In this document: positions 15,645-23,102 of the stretch, piece after piece
How the letters are laid out: every line of letters starts with the position of its first letter
Numbering within the stretch: the first letter of the stretch is position 1
Assembly: GCA_964386325.1 (NCBI GenBank)
Contig: CAYLQY010000017.1
Location: forward strand, 1-53,115
Reading direction: 5' to 3'
Origin: Anaerorhabdus sp964386325
Lineage (GTDB): Bacteria > Bacillota_I > Bacilli_A > Erysipelotrichales > Erysipelotrichaceae
Length of the DNA stretch: 53,115 nucleotides
The notes under the pieces: generated by a model
Seen by the model: the letters and a program-made list of their open reading frames with translations, nothing else
What the model was told of the DNA's origin: nothing
The model's database searches: none
Made by a program: the position numbers and the translations under genes

Positions 15645-17565
15645 ATTTAACTTGCGTTCCAATTGGTAAATCTTGAATATTTAAAACTTCGATTTGTTTA
15701 TCGGTTGCGCCTGCAAGAATCATCCCTTGTGATTCTACACCACGTAAGTTAGCTGGTTTTAAATTAATAATTACACACACTTTCTTACCTACCATATCTT
15801 CTGGTTTATAGCTTGTGGCAATACCAGAAACGATTTGTCTAACTTCACCGCCAATATCAATTTGAGAAACAAGTAGTTTATCTGCTTTTGGATGTTTTTC
15901 ACATGATATTACTTGACCCACAACCATTTCAATTTTCGCAAAATCATCAATTGTAATTTCTGGTAACTTAGAAACTTTTACTTGTGGTTTTACTGTCTCT
16001 GCTTCAATTTTTTCTAACATTTCTTTTTCATCTAATCGCGCAAATAAAATTTCTGGTTTATCCGTCACATGAATACCTTGTTCAAGGTTTCCAAATTCAA
16101 GAATTGAGTCATAGTCTTTTTTGCTTGTATTTAATTGACTTAAGATTTTTTCTGATGTTTCAGGTAAGAACGGTTTAATTAATACTGCCGCAATACGAAT
16201 ACTTTCTAACAAATTATAAAGTACTGTTTTTAAACGTTCGTGTTGCGCTTCATCTTTACCTAAAGCCCAAGGTGTCGTTTCATCAATATATTTATTACTT
16301 CTTCTTAATAAAGTAATAATTTCATCGATTGCATCCGCAACCTTCAGTTCATCCATTTTCTTGTTTACTTTGATTACTGTTTCTTTTGCGACTTGAATTA
16401 ATTCATCATCAAATTCACCTTTGCAGTTTGTATTCTCAACTAGACCACCAAAATATTTATTACTCATTGTAATTGTACGATTAACAAGATTTCCAAAAAT
16501 ATTCGCAAGATCAGAATTGATGCGTTCAATCATTAGTTCATAAGTAATTGTTCCATCTTGTGCAAATGGCATTTCATGCAACATAATATAACGCACTGCA
16601 TCCACACCAAAATAACGGCATAAGTCATCGGCATAAATCACATTTCCTTTTGACTTACTCATCTTACCTTCACCAACAAGTAACCAAGGATGACCGAATA
16701 CTTGTTTAGGTAATTCAATATCTAATGCCATCAACATGATTGGCCAATAGATTGTATGGAAACGTAAAATATCTTTACCAATTAAATGAACATCCGCTGG
16801 CCAATATTTTTTAAATAATTCATCATGATTACCATCTAAGTCAAACCCAAGACCGGTAATATAGTTTGTAAGGGCATCAATCCAAACATAGACTACATGT
16901 TTAGGATCAAAATCTACTGGAATTCCCCATTTAAATGATGTACGAGAAACACACAAATCTTGTAATCCTGGTTTAATGAAATTATTTACCATTTCATTTT
17001 TACGTGATTCTGGCTGAATAAAACTAGGATGATCTTCAATATGTTTCATTAATCGATCTGCATATTTACTCATTTTGAAGAAATATGCTTCTTCTTTTGC
17101 CATTTCTACTTCACGTCCACAATCTGGACATTTACCATCAACTAATTGTGATTCAGTAAAAAAAGCTTCACATTGTTTACAATATAATCCTTCATATTCA
17201 GATTTATAAATATCACCTTGTTCATAGAGTTTCTTAAAAATCTTTTGAACTTGTTTTTCATGATAAGGATCCGTTGTACGCATAAACTTATCATAAGATA
17301 CATTCATCGTATCAAATTGACCTCTAATAATATCAGCAATTTCATCCACAAATTGTTGAGGGGATTTGTTTGCGGCTTTTGCCTTATCTTCGATTTTTTG
17401 ACCATGTTCATCAGTTCCAGTTTGAAAACGAACATCATAGCCAACCATTCTCTTATAACGAGCTATCGCATCTGCTAGTACAATTTCATACACATTACCA
17501 ATATGAGGCTTACCTGACGTATATGCAATTGCAGTCGTTATATAATACTTTCCTTTATTTTCCAT
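15643..17565 (-). CDS. metG: methionyl-tRNA synthetase
   Basis: Charges tRNA-Met with methionine, and also initiator tRNA. The class I motifs are present: TSGKPHIGN (HIGH variant) near residue 20 and KMSKSKGN near 300. Four cysteines in CKQCEAFF and CPDCG form a zinc knuckle in the connective domain, and a C-terminal EMAP/tRNA-binding OB domain starts at about residue 535 (KIEMVVGQVISCEKHPKADKLLVSQIDIGGEVRQIVSG). Length 640 is typical of the longer Firmicutes type. It is controlled by the T-box leader directly upstream, so expression responds to uncharged tRNA-Met. Confidence 0.97.
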   Translation of the reverse strand: MENKGKYYITTAIAYTSGKPHIGNVYEIVLADAIARYKRMVGYDVRFQTGTDEHGQKIEDKAKAANKSPQQFVDEIADIIRGQFDTMNVSYDKFMRTTDPYHEKQVQKIFKKLYEQGDIYKSEYEGLYCKQCEAFFTESQLVDGKCPDCGREVEMAKEEAYFFKMSKYADRLMKHIEDHPSFIQPESRKNEMVNNFIKPGLQDLCVSRTSFKWGIPVDFDPKHVVYVWIDALTNYITGLGFDLDGNHDELFKKYWPADVHLIGKDILRFHTIYWPIMLMALDIELPKQVFGHPWLLVGEGKMSKSKGNVIYADDLCRYFGVDAVRYIMLHEMPFAQDGTITYELMIERINSDLANIFGNLVNRTITMSNKYFGGLVENTNCKGEFDDELIQVAKETVIKVNKKMDELKVADAIDEIITLLRRSNKYIDETTPWALGKDEAQHERLKTVLYNLLESIRIAAVLIKPFLPETSEKILSQLNTSKKDYDSILEFGNLEQGIHVTDKPEILFARLDEKEMLEKIEAETVKPQVKVSKLPEITIDDFAKIEMVVGQVISCEKHPKADKLLVSQIDIGGEVRQIVSGIATSYKPEDMVGKKVCVIINLKPANLRGVESQGMILAGATDKQIEVLNIQDLPIGTQVK

Positions 17566-17802
17566 GTTTCATTCCTCCTAAAATATAAAAACGTCCTCAC
17601 AAAGGACGTTATTAGCGCGGTACCACCTTATTTTATACAATTTCTTGTATACACTCAAACTTCTTAACGCGAAGACTCGTTTTATCTTACCTATCAGATA
17701 AACAGCTCCAAGACCATCTTCATTATCACATCCACACATATTTCCACCAACCATATGTTCTCTATTCTTTCAGGGATAATTACTCTTCTCTTCTTTGCTT
17801 GT
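17566..17802 (-). promoter_or_regulatory. T-box riboswitch (Met) with terminator
   Basis: The conserved T-box AGGTGGTACCGCG lies at 17616-17628 (minus strand), followed by the terminator arms aacgtcct/aggacgtt (17590-17610) and a T run. The upstream part, with a GGTTGGTGG stretch and an ATG triplet at 17715-17717 (a second at 17721-17723), is the Stem I region with the likely Met specifier codon. Uncharged tRNA-Met stabilises the antiterminator and lets metG be transcribed. Exact specifier choice was not modelled. Confidence 0.9.
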
Positions 17803-17808
17803 ACCGTT

Positions 17809-17837
17809 ATTATATATAGGAAATCAATTGATGTAAA
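17809..17837 (-). promoter_or_regulatory. promoter of the metG T-box leader
   Basis: -35 TTTACA (17832-17837) and -10 TATAAT (17809-17814), spacer exactly 17 bases on the minus strand. Transcription would start near 17802. Confidence 0.8.
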
Positions 17838-17840
17838 GAG

Positions 17841-19412
17841 TTATTGTCCTTTGCCATCTTCTATAAAACGCATCCATGTATTACGACCTTGTCTTTTAGA
17901 TTCATACAACGCTTTATCTGCATTATCAATTAAACTAGTCATATCAAAATACTTATCTACTCGTTGATTATCATACCCTATTGATAATGTAACTCGCTTT
18001 TCTACTGGACTGTAATCATGGCATATTTCTTTTTCAGTCAATTCTTCTTGGACGCTTATAATGAATTCTTCAATCTCTTCATCTTTCATGTTTGTACACA
18101 CAGCGACAAACTCATCTCCACCATAGCGACAAATAAGAATATTCTCTTTAGCATTCGCTAATAATATTCTACTTACATCACGAAGAGTTTGATCACCCTT
18201 CATATGACCATAATTATCATTAAACTCTTTGAAATGATCCAAATCAATCATTACATACCCAACCACATCTACTTTATTACTATATTCTAATTTAGTTATG
18301 AATTTATCATGATAACTCCGATTATATATTTGTGTTAAATCATCAATATTCGCTAATTTCTTTAGCTTAAGATTCTTTTCTTTTTCCACTGCATTTTTTT
18401 CATTCAACTCATAAACAAGTATTTCATTTCTTAGATTTGTAGAAGTTACCATGTTATCAGTTTTTAATTTTGTTTGAATCAATTCATAAAATTCTTTGTA
18501 TGGATTCACATTCAATTTCACATGAAAATATTCCTGATAATTCATCTTTAATTGAATAACTTTTCTATTTTGATTAAACTTCGACTTTAGAAATTCTTCA
18601 TCCAATATTTCTAAACACTGTGCTGATAATTCTTGTATCTTAAACTTGATTAACAACTCTGTCATATAAGTTACACTCTCAAATAGAAACAGTTTATCTC
18701 CTTGATATTCCTGTATCTCTTTTATGAATCGTTTGCTATCTTCTTCAAAAGGATGTCCTTCTAAAGCTTGAATGATACAACGCAATACTTCCACATCAAA
18801 ATCATAAGGTGATGTATTTAAACTATCCATTTCTTTCAAGTAGATTTTCGCTTGTACTAATTGACGTTTCTCACAAAGAAATAAAATATTTTCTCGAAAA
18901 CATTGTTTCGTAATTAAGTGTCCTTTTACATTATTTAATTTTTTCACTTCTTTCAACGCTCTATTCAGACAAACACCTGCTTTATTTTGTTCACCTAAAC
19001 TTTTATAGATCAATCCCAATTGTAGGCATGCAAAGGATAATCCTTCTATATACCTACTACTACCTACTAATTCTATTGTATCTAGAAATTCTTTTGCAGC
19101 AGCATATTCATTACTACAATTTTTGTAATATATACCTCTTATAATATGAATGTCTGCAAGTAATTCTATTTCGCTTGAATCAAGTAAATCCCAAGCACAC
19201 TCAAGCGTGTAATTTACGCTATCACCTTTCTGCGTATAAATATAAGAATATGCTAAGTACGTATACCCATAAGCTTTGCCATAATCATAATTAATCGTAT
19301 TTGAAATTTGCAATAAATTTTCAGCAGCTTCTTTTACTTTTATAATATCGCTTAATAAGTAGTTATCAATTTGTTGAATTTGTTGTTTTATAATTTGTTG
19401 GTATTTTTTCAT
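17841..19412 (-). CDS. cytosolic TPR-like/GGDEF diguanylate cyclase (1)
   Basis: A 523-residue protein with no signal peptide or membrane segment. Its N-terminal 330 residues are all-helical and repeat-like (YGKAYGYTYLAYSYIYTQKGD, CLQLGLIYKSLGEQNKAGVCLNRAL), consistent with TPR. The C-terminal GGDEF domain runs from about 345: ANIDDLTQIYNRSYHD, DLDHFKEFNDNYGHMKGDQTL, then the active site RYGGDEF and a final ALYESKRQGRNTW. The catalytic site is intact, so it should make c-di-GMP. The inhibitory RxxD motif is replaced by KENI. It overlaps the upstream paralogue by ATGA and lies just before the metG promoter. Confidence 0.92.
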   Translation of the reverse strand: MKKYQQIIKQQIQQIDNYLLSDIIKVKEAAENLLQISNTINYDYGKAYGYTYLAYSYIYTQKGDSVNYTLECAWDLLDSSEIELLADIHIIRGIYYKNCSNEYAAAKEFLDTIELVGSSRYIEGLSFACLQLGLIYKSLGEQNKAGVCLNRALKEVKKLNNVKGHLITKQCFRENILFLCEKRQLVQAKIYLKEMDSLNTSPYDFDVEVLRCIIQALEGHPFEEDSKRFIKEIQEYQGDKLFLFESVTYMTELLIKFKIQELSAQCLEILDEEFLKSKFNQNRKVIQLKMNYQEYFHVKLNVNPYKEFYELIQTKLKTDNMVTSTNLRNEILVYELNEKNAVEKEKNLKLKKLANIDDLTQIYNRSYHDKFITKLEYSNKVDVVGYVMIDLDHFKEFNDNYGHMKGDQTLRDVSRILLANAKENILICRYGGDEFVAVCTNMKDEEIEEFIISVQEELTEKEICHDYSPVEKRVTLSIGYDNQRVDKYFDMTSLIDNADKALYESKRQGRNTWMRFIEDGKGQ

Positions 19413-20995
19413 AATGTCACTCTACCTTTACTATACTGAGTCATCTGATTTCTACCCTTGTCTTTCGAAAAGTAAACTGCCATATCTGCCGTTTCAAAAA
19501 TATCCATATAATCCAAATCTTCACTCATTGTTCTAACATCAAATCCTATTGATAGCGTTAAACGATCAGAACATTTAGAATACTGATGTTCTACATTTTC
19601 ATCTTTTAAAACGTTAGTGATACTCTCTAACCAATTGCTAATTTCAATGCTTGTCTTGTTTAAAAAGACAACAAAATACTCATCCCCACCATAACGACAA
19701 GGAATGATTTCATCAGTTGCCTTAAGCTGCATTATCTTTGCGATAGTAACTAATGCCTCATCACCTTTCACATGACCGTAAAAATCATTGTATTCTTTAA
19801 AGTAATCCACATCAATAATTGCGATTCCAATTTTTGATATACTTTCTTCTTTCATTATTCTTGTAACTTCATTTAAATAGCGACGATTATATAATCCTGT
19901 TAGTCCATCTAAAACAGCTTCTGTTCGCAAGGATTCATTCGCTTCTTCTATTTCTTTTTGTCTTGCATTAATTTCAATCATTGTTTGAATATTATTAATT
20001 GCATTCAATGTATTATCATTTCTATTACGATTAATCATTTGATAATTTTCATAGAAATCTTTGTATCTTTTATCTACTTCATCTTCATTGAACATTAAAC
20101 TGAATTTCACTTTATTCAATTGCAAGTTAATATCAATACACTGACTTTGTTGAGGAATAATTTCGTCAAGTCTTTCTAACAGTTGATTACATAAAGATTC
20201 ACTTTTTATATTAAGTGCACACTCAAACATTCTTTCGAAAAATTCAAGTCGTAATATTATATTGGGATGGTCAAATATTCCAGAATCATACAATTCTTTT
20301 ATACATGTCTCAATTCGTTCTTCATCCTTGATTAATGAATTATATCGCAACAACATGATCGCAAGCACTTGTCTTTTTAAATTGACATCATCTTTTACTT
20401 TTCTTATTTCTTCAATGCACTTTTCTAATTCCTCAACATTTTTTAGATGATATAAATTATCACCAATATTATTTTGTAGAATTAGATATTGAATGTTTGT
20501 ATAACGATCTTCATTGACTTTAAAACAATCCTCACTCATGCGGCAATATTTCAAACTTTCTTCATAATCTTGCGCTTGTTGAAATGATATGGAGATATTC
20601 CCATAACAGATTGCATAATAATCATCAATTCCTGTTTTCTTCATTATTGATAAAATTTCTAAATAACTTTTAACTTTGTCCACATAGTTTCCTAATGCTT
20701 CATCTACCAACCCTTTTAACCGGTAATACTTGATGAGTAGCTCATAGTTTTTAATGATGATGATATGAGGATATGCACGCTCTAAATTTTTTGATGTGTT
20801 TTCGATGTCAAAGACAGTATAAAAATAGTAATCTGCTATCCAAATATAAGCATATCCTAAATTTAAATCATCACAATGTTTGGTTGCCAATTCAAGTAGA
20901 TCCATACAATAATCTAATTGCTTCTTAGAATTGTTTTTTACACTATCTTGAATTTGCTTTTTCTTTTCCTCTACAGATTTCAAATACTCATTCAT
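19409..20995 (-). CDS. cytosolic TPR-like/GGDEF protein (2)
   Basis: A 528-residue paralogue of the next gene with the same order: an N-terminal helical repeat region (LELATKHCDDLNLGYAYIWIADYYF; ICYGNISISFQQAQDYEESLKYC) and a GGDEF domain from about 360 (DGLTGLYNRRYLNE, IIDVDYFKEYNDFYGHVKGDEALVTIAK). The active site reads RYGGDEY, with Tyr in place of Phe, a variation often compatible with activity. The I-site RxxD is TDEI. The two genes are co-translated and follow a low-molecular-weight phosphatase by 35 bases. They probably came from a tandem duplication, and may sense protein or peptide partners through the repeat region. Confidence 0.9.
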   Translation of the reverse strand: MNEYLKSVEEKKKQIQDSVKNNSKKQLDYCMDLLELATKHCDDLNLGYAYIWIADYYFYTVFDIENTSKNLERAYPHIIIIKNYELLIKYYRLKGLVDEALGNYVDKVKSYLEILSIMKKTGIDDYYAICYGNISISFQQAQDYEESLKYCRMSEDCFKVNEDRYTNIQYLILQNNIGDNLYHLKNVEELEKCIEEIRKVKDDVNLKRQVLAIMLLRYNSLIKDEERIETCIKELYDSGIFDHPNIILRLEFFERMFECALNIKSESLCNQLLERLDEIIPQQSQCIDINLQLNKVKFSLMFNEDEVDKRYKDFYENYQMINRNRNDNTLNAINNIQTMIEINARQKEIEEANESLRTEAVLDGLTGLYNRRYLNEVTRIMKEESISKIGIAIIDVDYFKEYNDFYGHVKGDEALVTIAKIMQLKATDEIIPCRYGGDEYFVVFLNKTSIEISNWLESITNVLKDENVEHQYSKCSDRLTLSIGFDVRTMSEDLDYMDIFETADMAVYFSKDKGRNQMTQYSKGRVTL

Positions 20996-21030
20996 TCAGT
21001 CACCTACTTATTAGCTGATCTCTAACAAAT

Positions 21031-21483
21031 CTATTTCTTATCAATTTCAATTATTTCTTTTAATCTAGTCTTACATCCTTCAACAATATCTTTATATGTT
21101 ATTTCAAAATTACCGGTATACCATGGATCCGCAATATCCTTATTTGGTATCAACATTTCAATTTTTCCAAGAGGATCACCCTTGAATATTCTATGCATGT
21201 TTTGCAAATTGAAATCATCCATACAATAAAACACATCAAAAGTTTCATAGTCTTTTTGTGTAACTTGTCTAGCACGATGATTGTCATAAGGAATATGATG
21301 CTTATCTAAAATTCTCCTTGTTCCTGGATGGATTCCATTACCGACTTCTTCTGTGCTTGTTCCACAACTATCTACAATTATTTCTTCATCTATTTTCTTC
21401 TTTTGTATATAATCCTTCATTACATACTCAGCCATTGGACTACGACATATGTTTCCATGGCACACCATCATAATTTTTTTCAT
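21031..21483 (-). CDS. low molecular weight protein-tyrosine phosphatase
   Basis: The catalytic CX5R(S/T) P-loop is CHGNICRSP with Cys8 and Arg14 close to the N-terminus, and the general-acid segment DPWY is in IADPWYTGNFEITYKDI. Length 150 is typical of the family that removes phosphate from protein tyrosines (or arginines). Its role may be linked to exopolysaccharide export control or to stress. It has a good promoter of its own and lies upstream of the two GGDEF genes, which follow within 35 bases, so it may be co-transcribed with them. Confidence 0.95.
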   Translation of the reverse strand: MKKIMMVCHGNICRSPMAEYVMKDYIQKKKIDEEIIVDSCGTSTEEVGNGIHPGTRRILDKHHIPYDNHRARQVTQKDYETFDVFYCMDDFNLQNMHRIFKGDPLGKIEMLIPNKDIADPWYTGNFEITYKDIVEGCKTRLKEIIEIDKK

Positions 21484-21489
21484 AGTTTA

Positions 21490-21517
21490 ATTATAAGCGA
21501 CATTTCAATATTTACAA
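21490..21517 (-). promoter_or_regulatory. promoter of the phosphatase gene
   Basis: -35 TTGTAA (21512-21517) and -10 TATAAT (21490-21495), 16-base spacer on the minus strand. Transcription would start essentially at the gene. Confidence 0.6.
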
Positions 21518-21659
21518 AGAATTACAAGCGATAATATAGTTTTTCATTCCATTTAAGATGTTATGTTATTAGTAAAACATAATTACGTTCTATTTATCTC
21601 ATTAAGTTGCATATTCGTACCAAAAACGCTATTTTACTTATTCTTTACACGATATTAGT
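21518..21659. other. non-coding gap between the divergent phosphatase and csp genes
   Basis: AT-rich sequence between the divergent promoters of the phosphatase and the cold shock gene. Beyond those promoters and the csp leader, I see no coding potential and no clear structure. Confidence 0.5.
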
Positions 21660-21688
21660 TTGACACGACACCTTTACCATGCTATTAT
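21660..21688 (+). promoter_or_regulatory. promoter of the cold shock gene
   Basis: Consensus-like -35 TTGACA (21660-21665) and -10 TATTAT (21683-21688) with a 17-base spacer. It gives a leader of about 93 bases. Confidence 0.85.
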
Positions 21689-21716
21689 GAAAACGTATTC
21701 AAGCAACATCGGATTT

Positions 21717-21755
21717 CACATTGAGATCAAGGATTTGATTGAGATGTGTTTTTTT
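21717..21755 (+). promoter_or_regulatory. terminator-like hairpin in the csp leader
   Basis: Arms cacat/atgtg and atcaa/ttgat around a symmetrical tgag/tgag internal loop are followed by seven T. It lies inside the leader, upstream of the GGAGG site. It could be an attenuator or a thermosensor. Confidence 0.5.
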
Positions 21756-21787
21756 ATAGAGTTGCGATACAGTAATGGAGGTACAAA

Positions 21788-21988
21788 ATGAGTACAGGTA
21801 AGGTAAAATGGTTCAATGCAGAAAAAGGTTATGGGTTTATCACTGGTGATGACGGACAAGACATCTTTGTTCACTTCTCAGCAATCCAAACTGACGGATT
21901 CAAATCTTTAGACGAAGGACAAGCAGTTAACTTTGACGTAACAGTTAGTGAACGTGGTCCTCAAGCTTCTAACGTTACTAAAATTTAG
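21788..21988 (+). CDS. cold shock protein
   Basis: A 66-residue cold shock domain protein with RNP1 (KGYGFI) and RNP2 (DIFVHF) motifs in KWFNAEKGYGFITGDDGQDIFVHFSAIQTDGFKSL and an ending GPQASNV. It is a single-stranded RNA/DNA binding chaperone that melts mRNA structure. Promoter, 93-base leader with a terminator-like hairpin, GGAGG site and own terminator make it a stand-alone transcription unit, the type often found for cold-regulated csp genes. Confidence 0.97.
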   Translation: MSTGKVKWFNAEKGYGFITGDDGQDIFVHFSAIQTDGFKSLDEGQAVNFDVTVSERGPQASNVTKI

Positions 21989-22008
21989 TTATATTGAATC
22001 TAAAAACG

Positions 22009-22033
22009 GGTGTCTTCGGATACCTTTTTTTGT
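22009..22033 (+). terminator. Rho-independent terminator with UUCG loop
   Basis: Stem ggtgtc/gatacc with a TTCG tetraloop (22015-22018) and a long T run, directly after the cold shock gene. Confidence 0.9.
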
Positions 22034-22079
22034 ACTTTTTTTTAATAGTGTTTATAATTAATTAAAAAGGAGAATGAAC

Positions 22080-22400
22080 ATGATAGTTACTACAACGCCT
22101 TCAATAGAAGGTAAGAAGATTGTTGATTACAAAGGCATTGTCTTTGGTGAAGTTATTACTGGTGTCAATTTCGTAAAAGATATTGGTGCAGGATTTAGAA
22201 ACTTTTTTGGCGGACGATCAGAAGGATATGAAAGCGAGCTTGTAGAAGCACGTCAACAAGCCTTAAGAGAAATTATAGAGAACGCTACTCAAGTTGGAGC
22301 AAACGCGGTGGTTGGTCTAGATTTCGATTATGAAGTGCTTGGTGCTGACAATGGTATGTTAATGGTCACTGCTTCAGGAACAGCAGTTATCGTTGAGTAA
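22080..22400 (+). CDS. YbjQ family (UPF0145) heavy-metal-binding-like protein
   Basis: A 106-residue protein matching YbjQ: IVTTTPSIEGKKIVDYKGIVFGEVITGVNFVKDIGAGFRNFFGGRSEGYESELVEARQQALREI, then ATQVGANAVVGLDFDYEV and a final TASGTAVIVE. Members form pentamers; the function is unproven although a metal-binding or stress role has been suggested. The start at 22080 is chosen over 22074 because it lies eight bases after AAGGAGA; the other ATG overlaps the site. Stand-alone, ends at a bidirectional terminator. Confidence 0.9.
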   Translation: MIVTTTPSIEGKKIVDYKGIVFGEVITGVNFVKDIGAGFRNFFGGRSEGYESELVEARQQALREIIENATQVGANAVVGLDFDYEVLGADNGMLMVTASGTAVIVE

Positions 22401-22404
22401 AAAG

Positions 22405-22436
22405 AAAACTGGAATTTAAATTCCAGTTTTTATTTG
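22405..22436. terminator. bidirectional terminator (YbjQ gene / kdpC)
   Basis: A perfect 13-bp inverted repeat (22405-22417 / 22418-22430) with T runs on both strands ends both the plus-strand YbjQ gene and the minus-strand kdp operon. Confidence 0.85.
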
Positions 22437-23089
22437 TTTATAATACCCATTGCTTGGGCAATATCTAAATTTACTTTAACTACATTTGTAACATCTTCAC
22501 CAAGTACACCAAACAATTTTCCAGTTGTATTTTTATCCACAATTTGTTGAAGTTGTTCTTCTGTTAATCCTGATGCTTGTGAAATTGCCGGAATTTGTAC
22601 CTTTGCAGAAGCCGGTGAAATATGAGGATCTAAACCTGAACCAGAAGCAGTCAACAAGTCAGTTGGTATATCTTCTATACGCACGCTTGGATTTGCATCT
22701 AAGAAATCTTGGATATCTTTTTCTACACGTTGAGCAAGTGCTGGATTTGTAGCACTGTAGTTATTTGATCCGGATGCAAGACCTGCAAATTCTGTTCCAT
22801 CATTGTATACTTCATTCCCATTTTCATCAATTGTATATGTGTTATATTGATAAGCTGAAGGTCTACATTTCATGAAATAATCTTTTGTAAAATCTTGACC
22901 AACAAACTCTGCCCCAATTACTTCACCATTAACTTCAATGGTACTACCATTTGCTTGGTGTGGAAAAAGTATCGCAGATATTCCACTAAGTGCAAGTGGA
23001 AATAATAGTCCACATATTACAAGTAAGGATACTGATACCATAAGTGCTTGTCGTAATCCTTTTATCATTTTTCCTTTTGATTCATTCAT
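22430..23089 (-). CDS. kdpC: KdpC, K+-transporting ATPase subunit C
   Basis: The chaperone-like small subunit of the high-affinity KdpFABC pump. An N-terminal membrane anchor (LRQALMVSVSLLVICGLLFPLALSGIS) is followed by the conserved KdpC soluble domain, with FxxRPSAYQYNT, LASGSNNYS and the signature ASGSGLDPHISPASA near residue 155. At 219 residues it is somewhat longer than the E. coli protein. It is the last gene of the operon, 13 bases after kdpB, ending in a terminator. Confidence 0.97.
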   Translation of the reverse strand: MNESKGKMIKGLRQALMVSVSLLVICGLLFPLALSGISAILFPHQANGSTIEVNGEVIGAEFVGQDFTKDYFMKCRPSAYQYNTYTIDENGNEVYNDGTEFAGLASGSNNYSATNPALAQRVEKDIQDFLDANPSVRIEDIPTDLLTASGSGLDPHISPASAKVQIPAISQASGLTEEQLQQIVDKNTTGKLFGVLGEDVTNVVKVNLDIAQAMGIINK

Positions 23090-23102
23090 AATCTAAAGCC
23101 TC

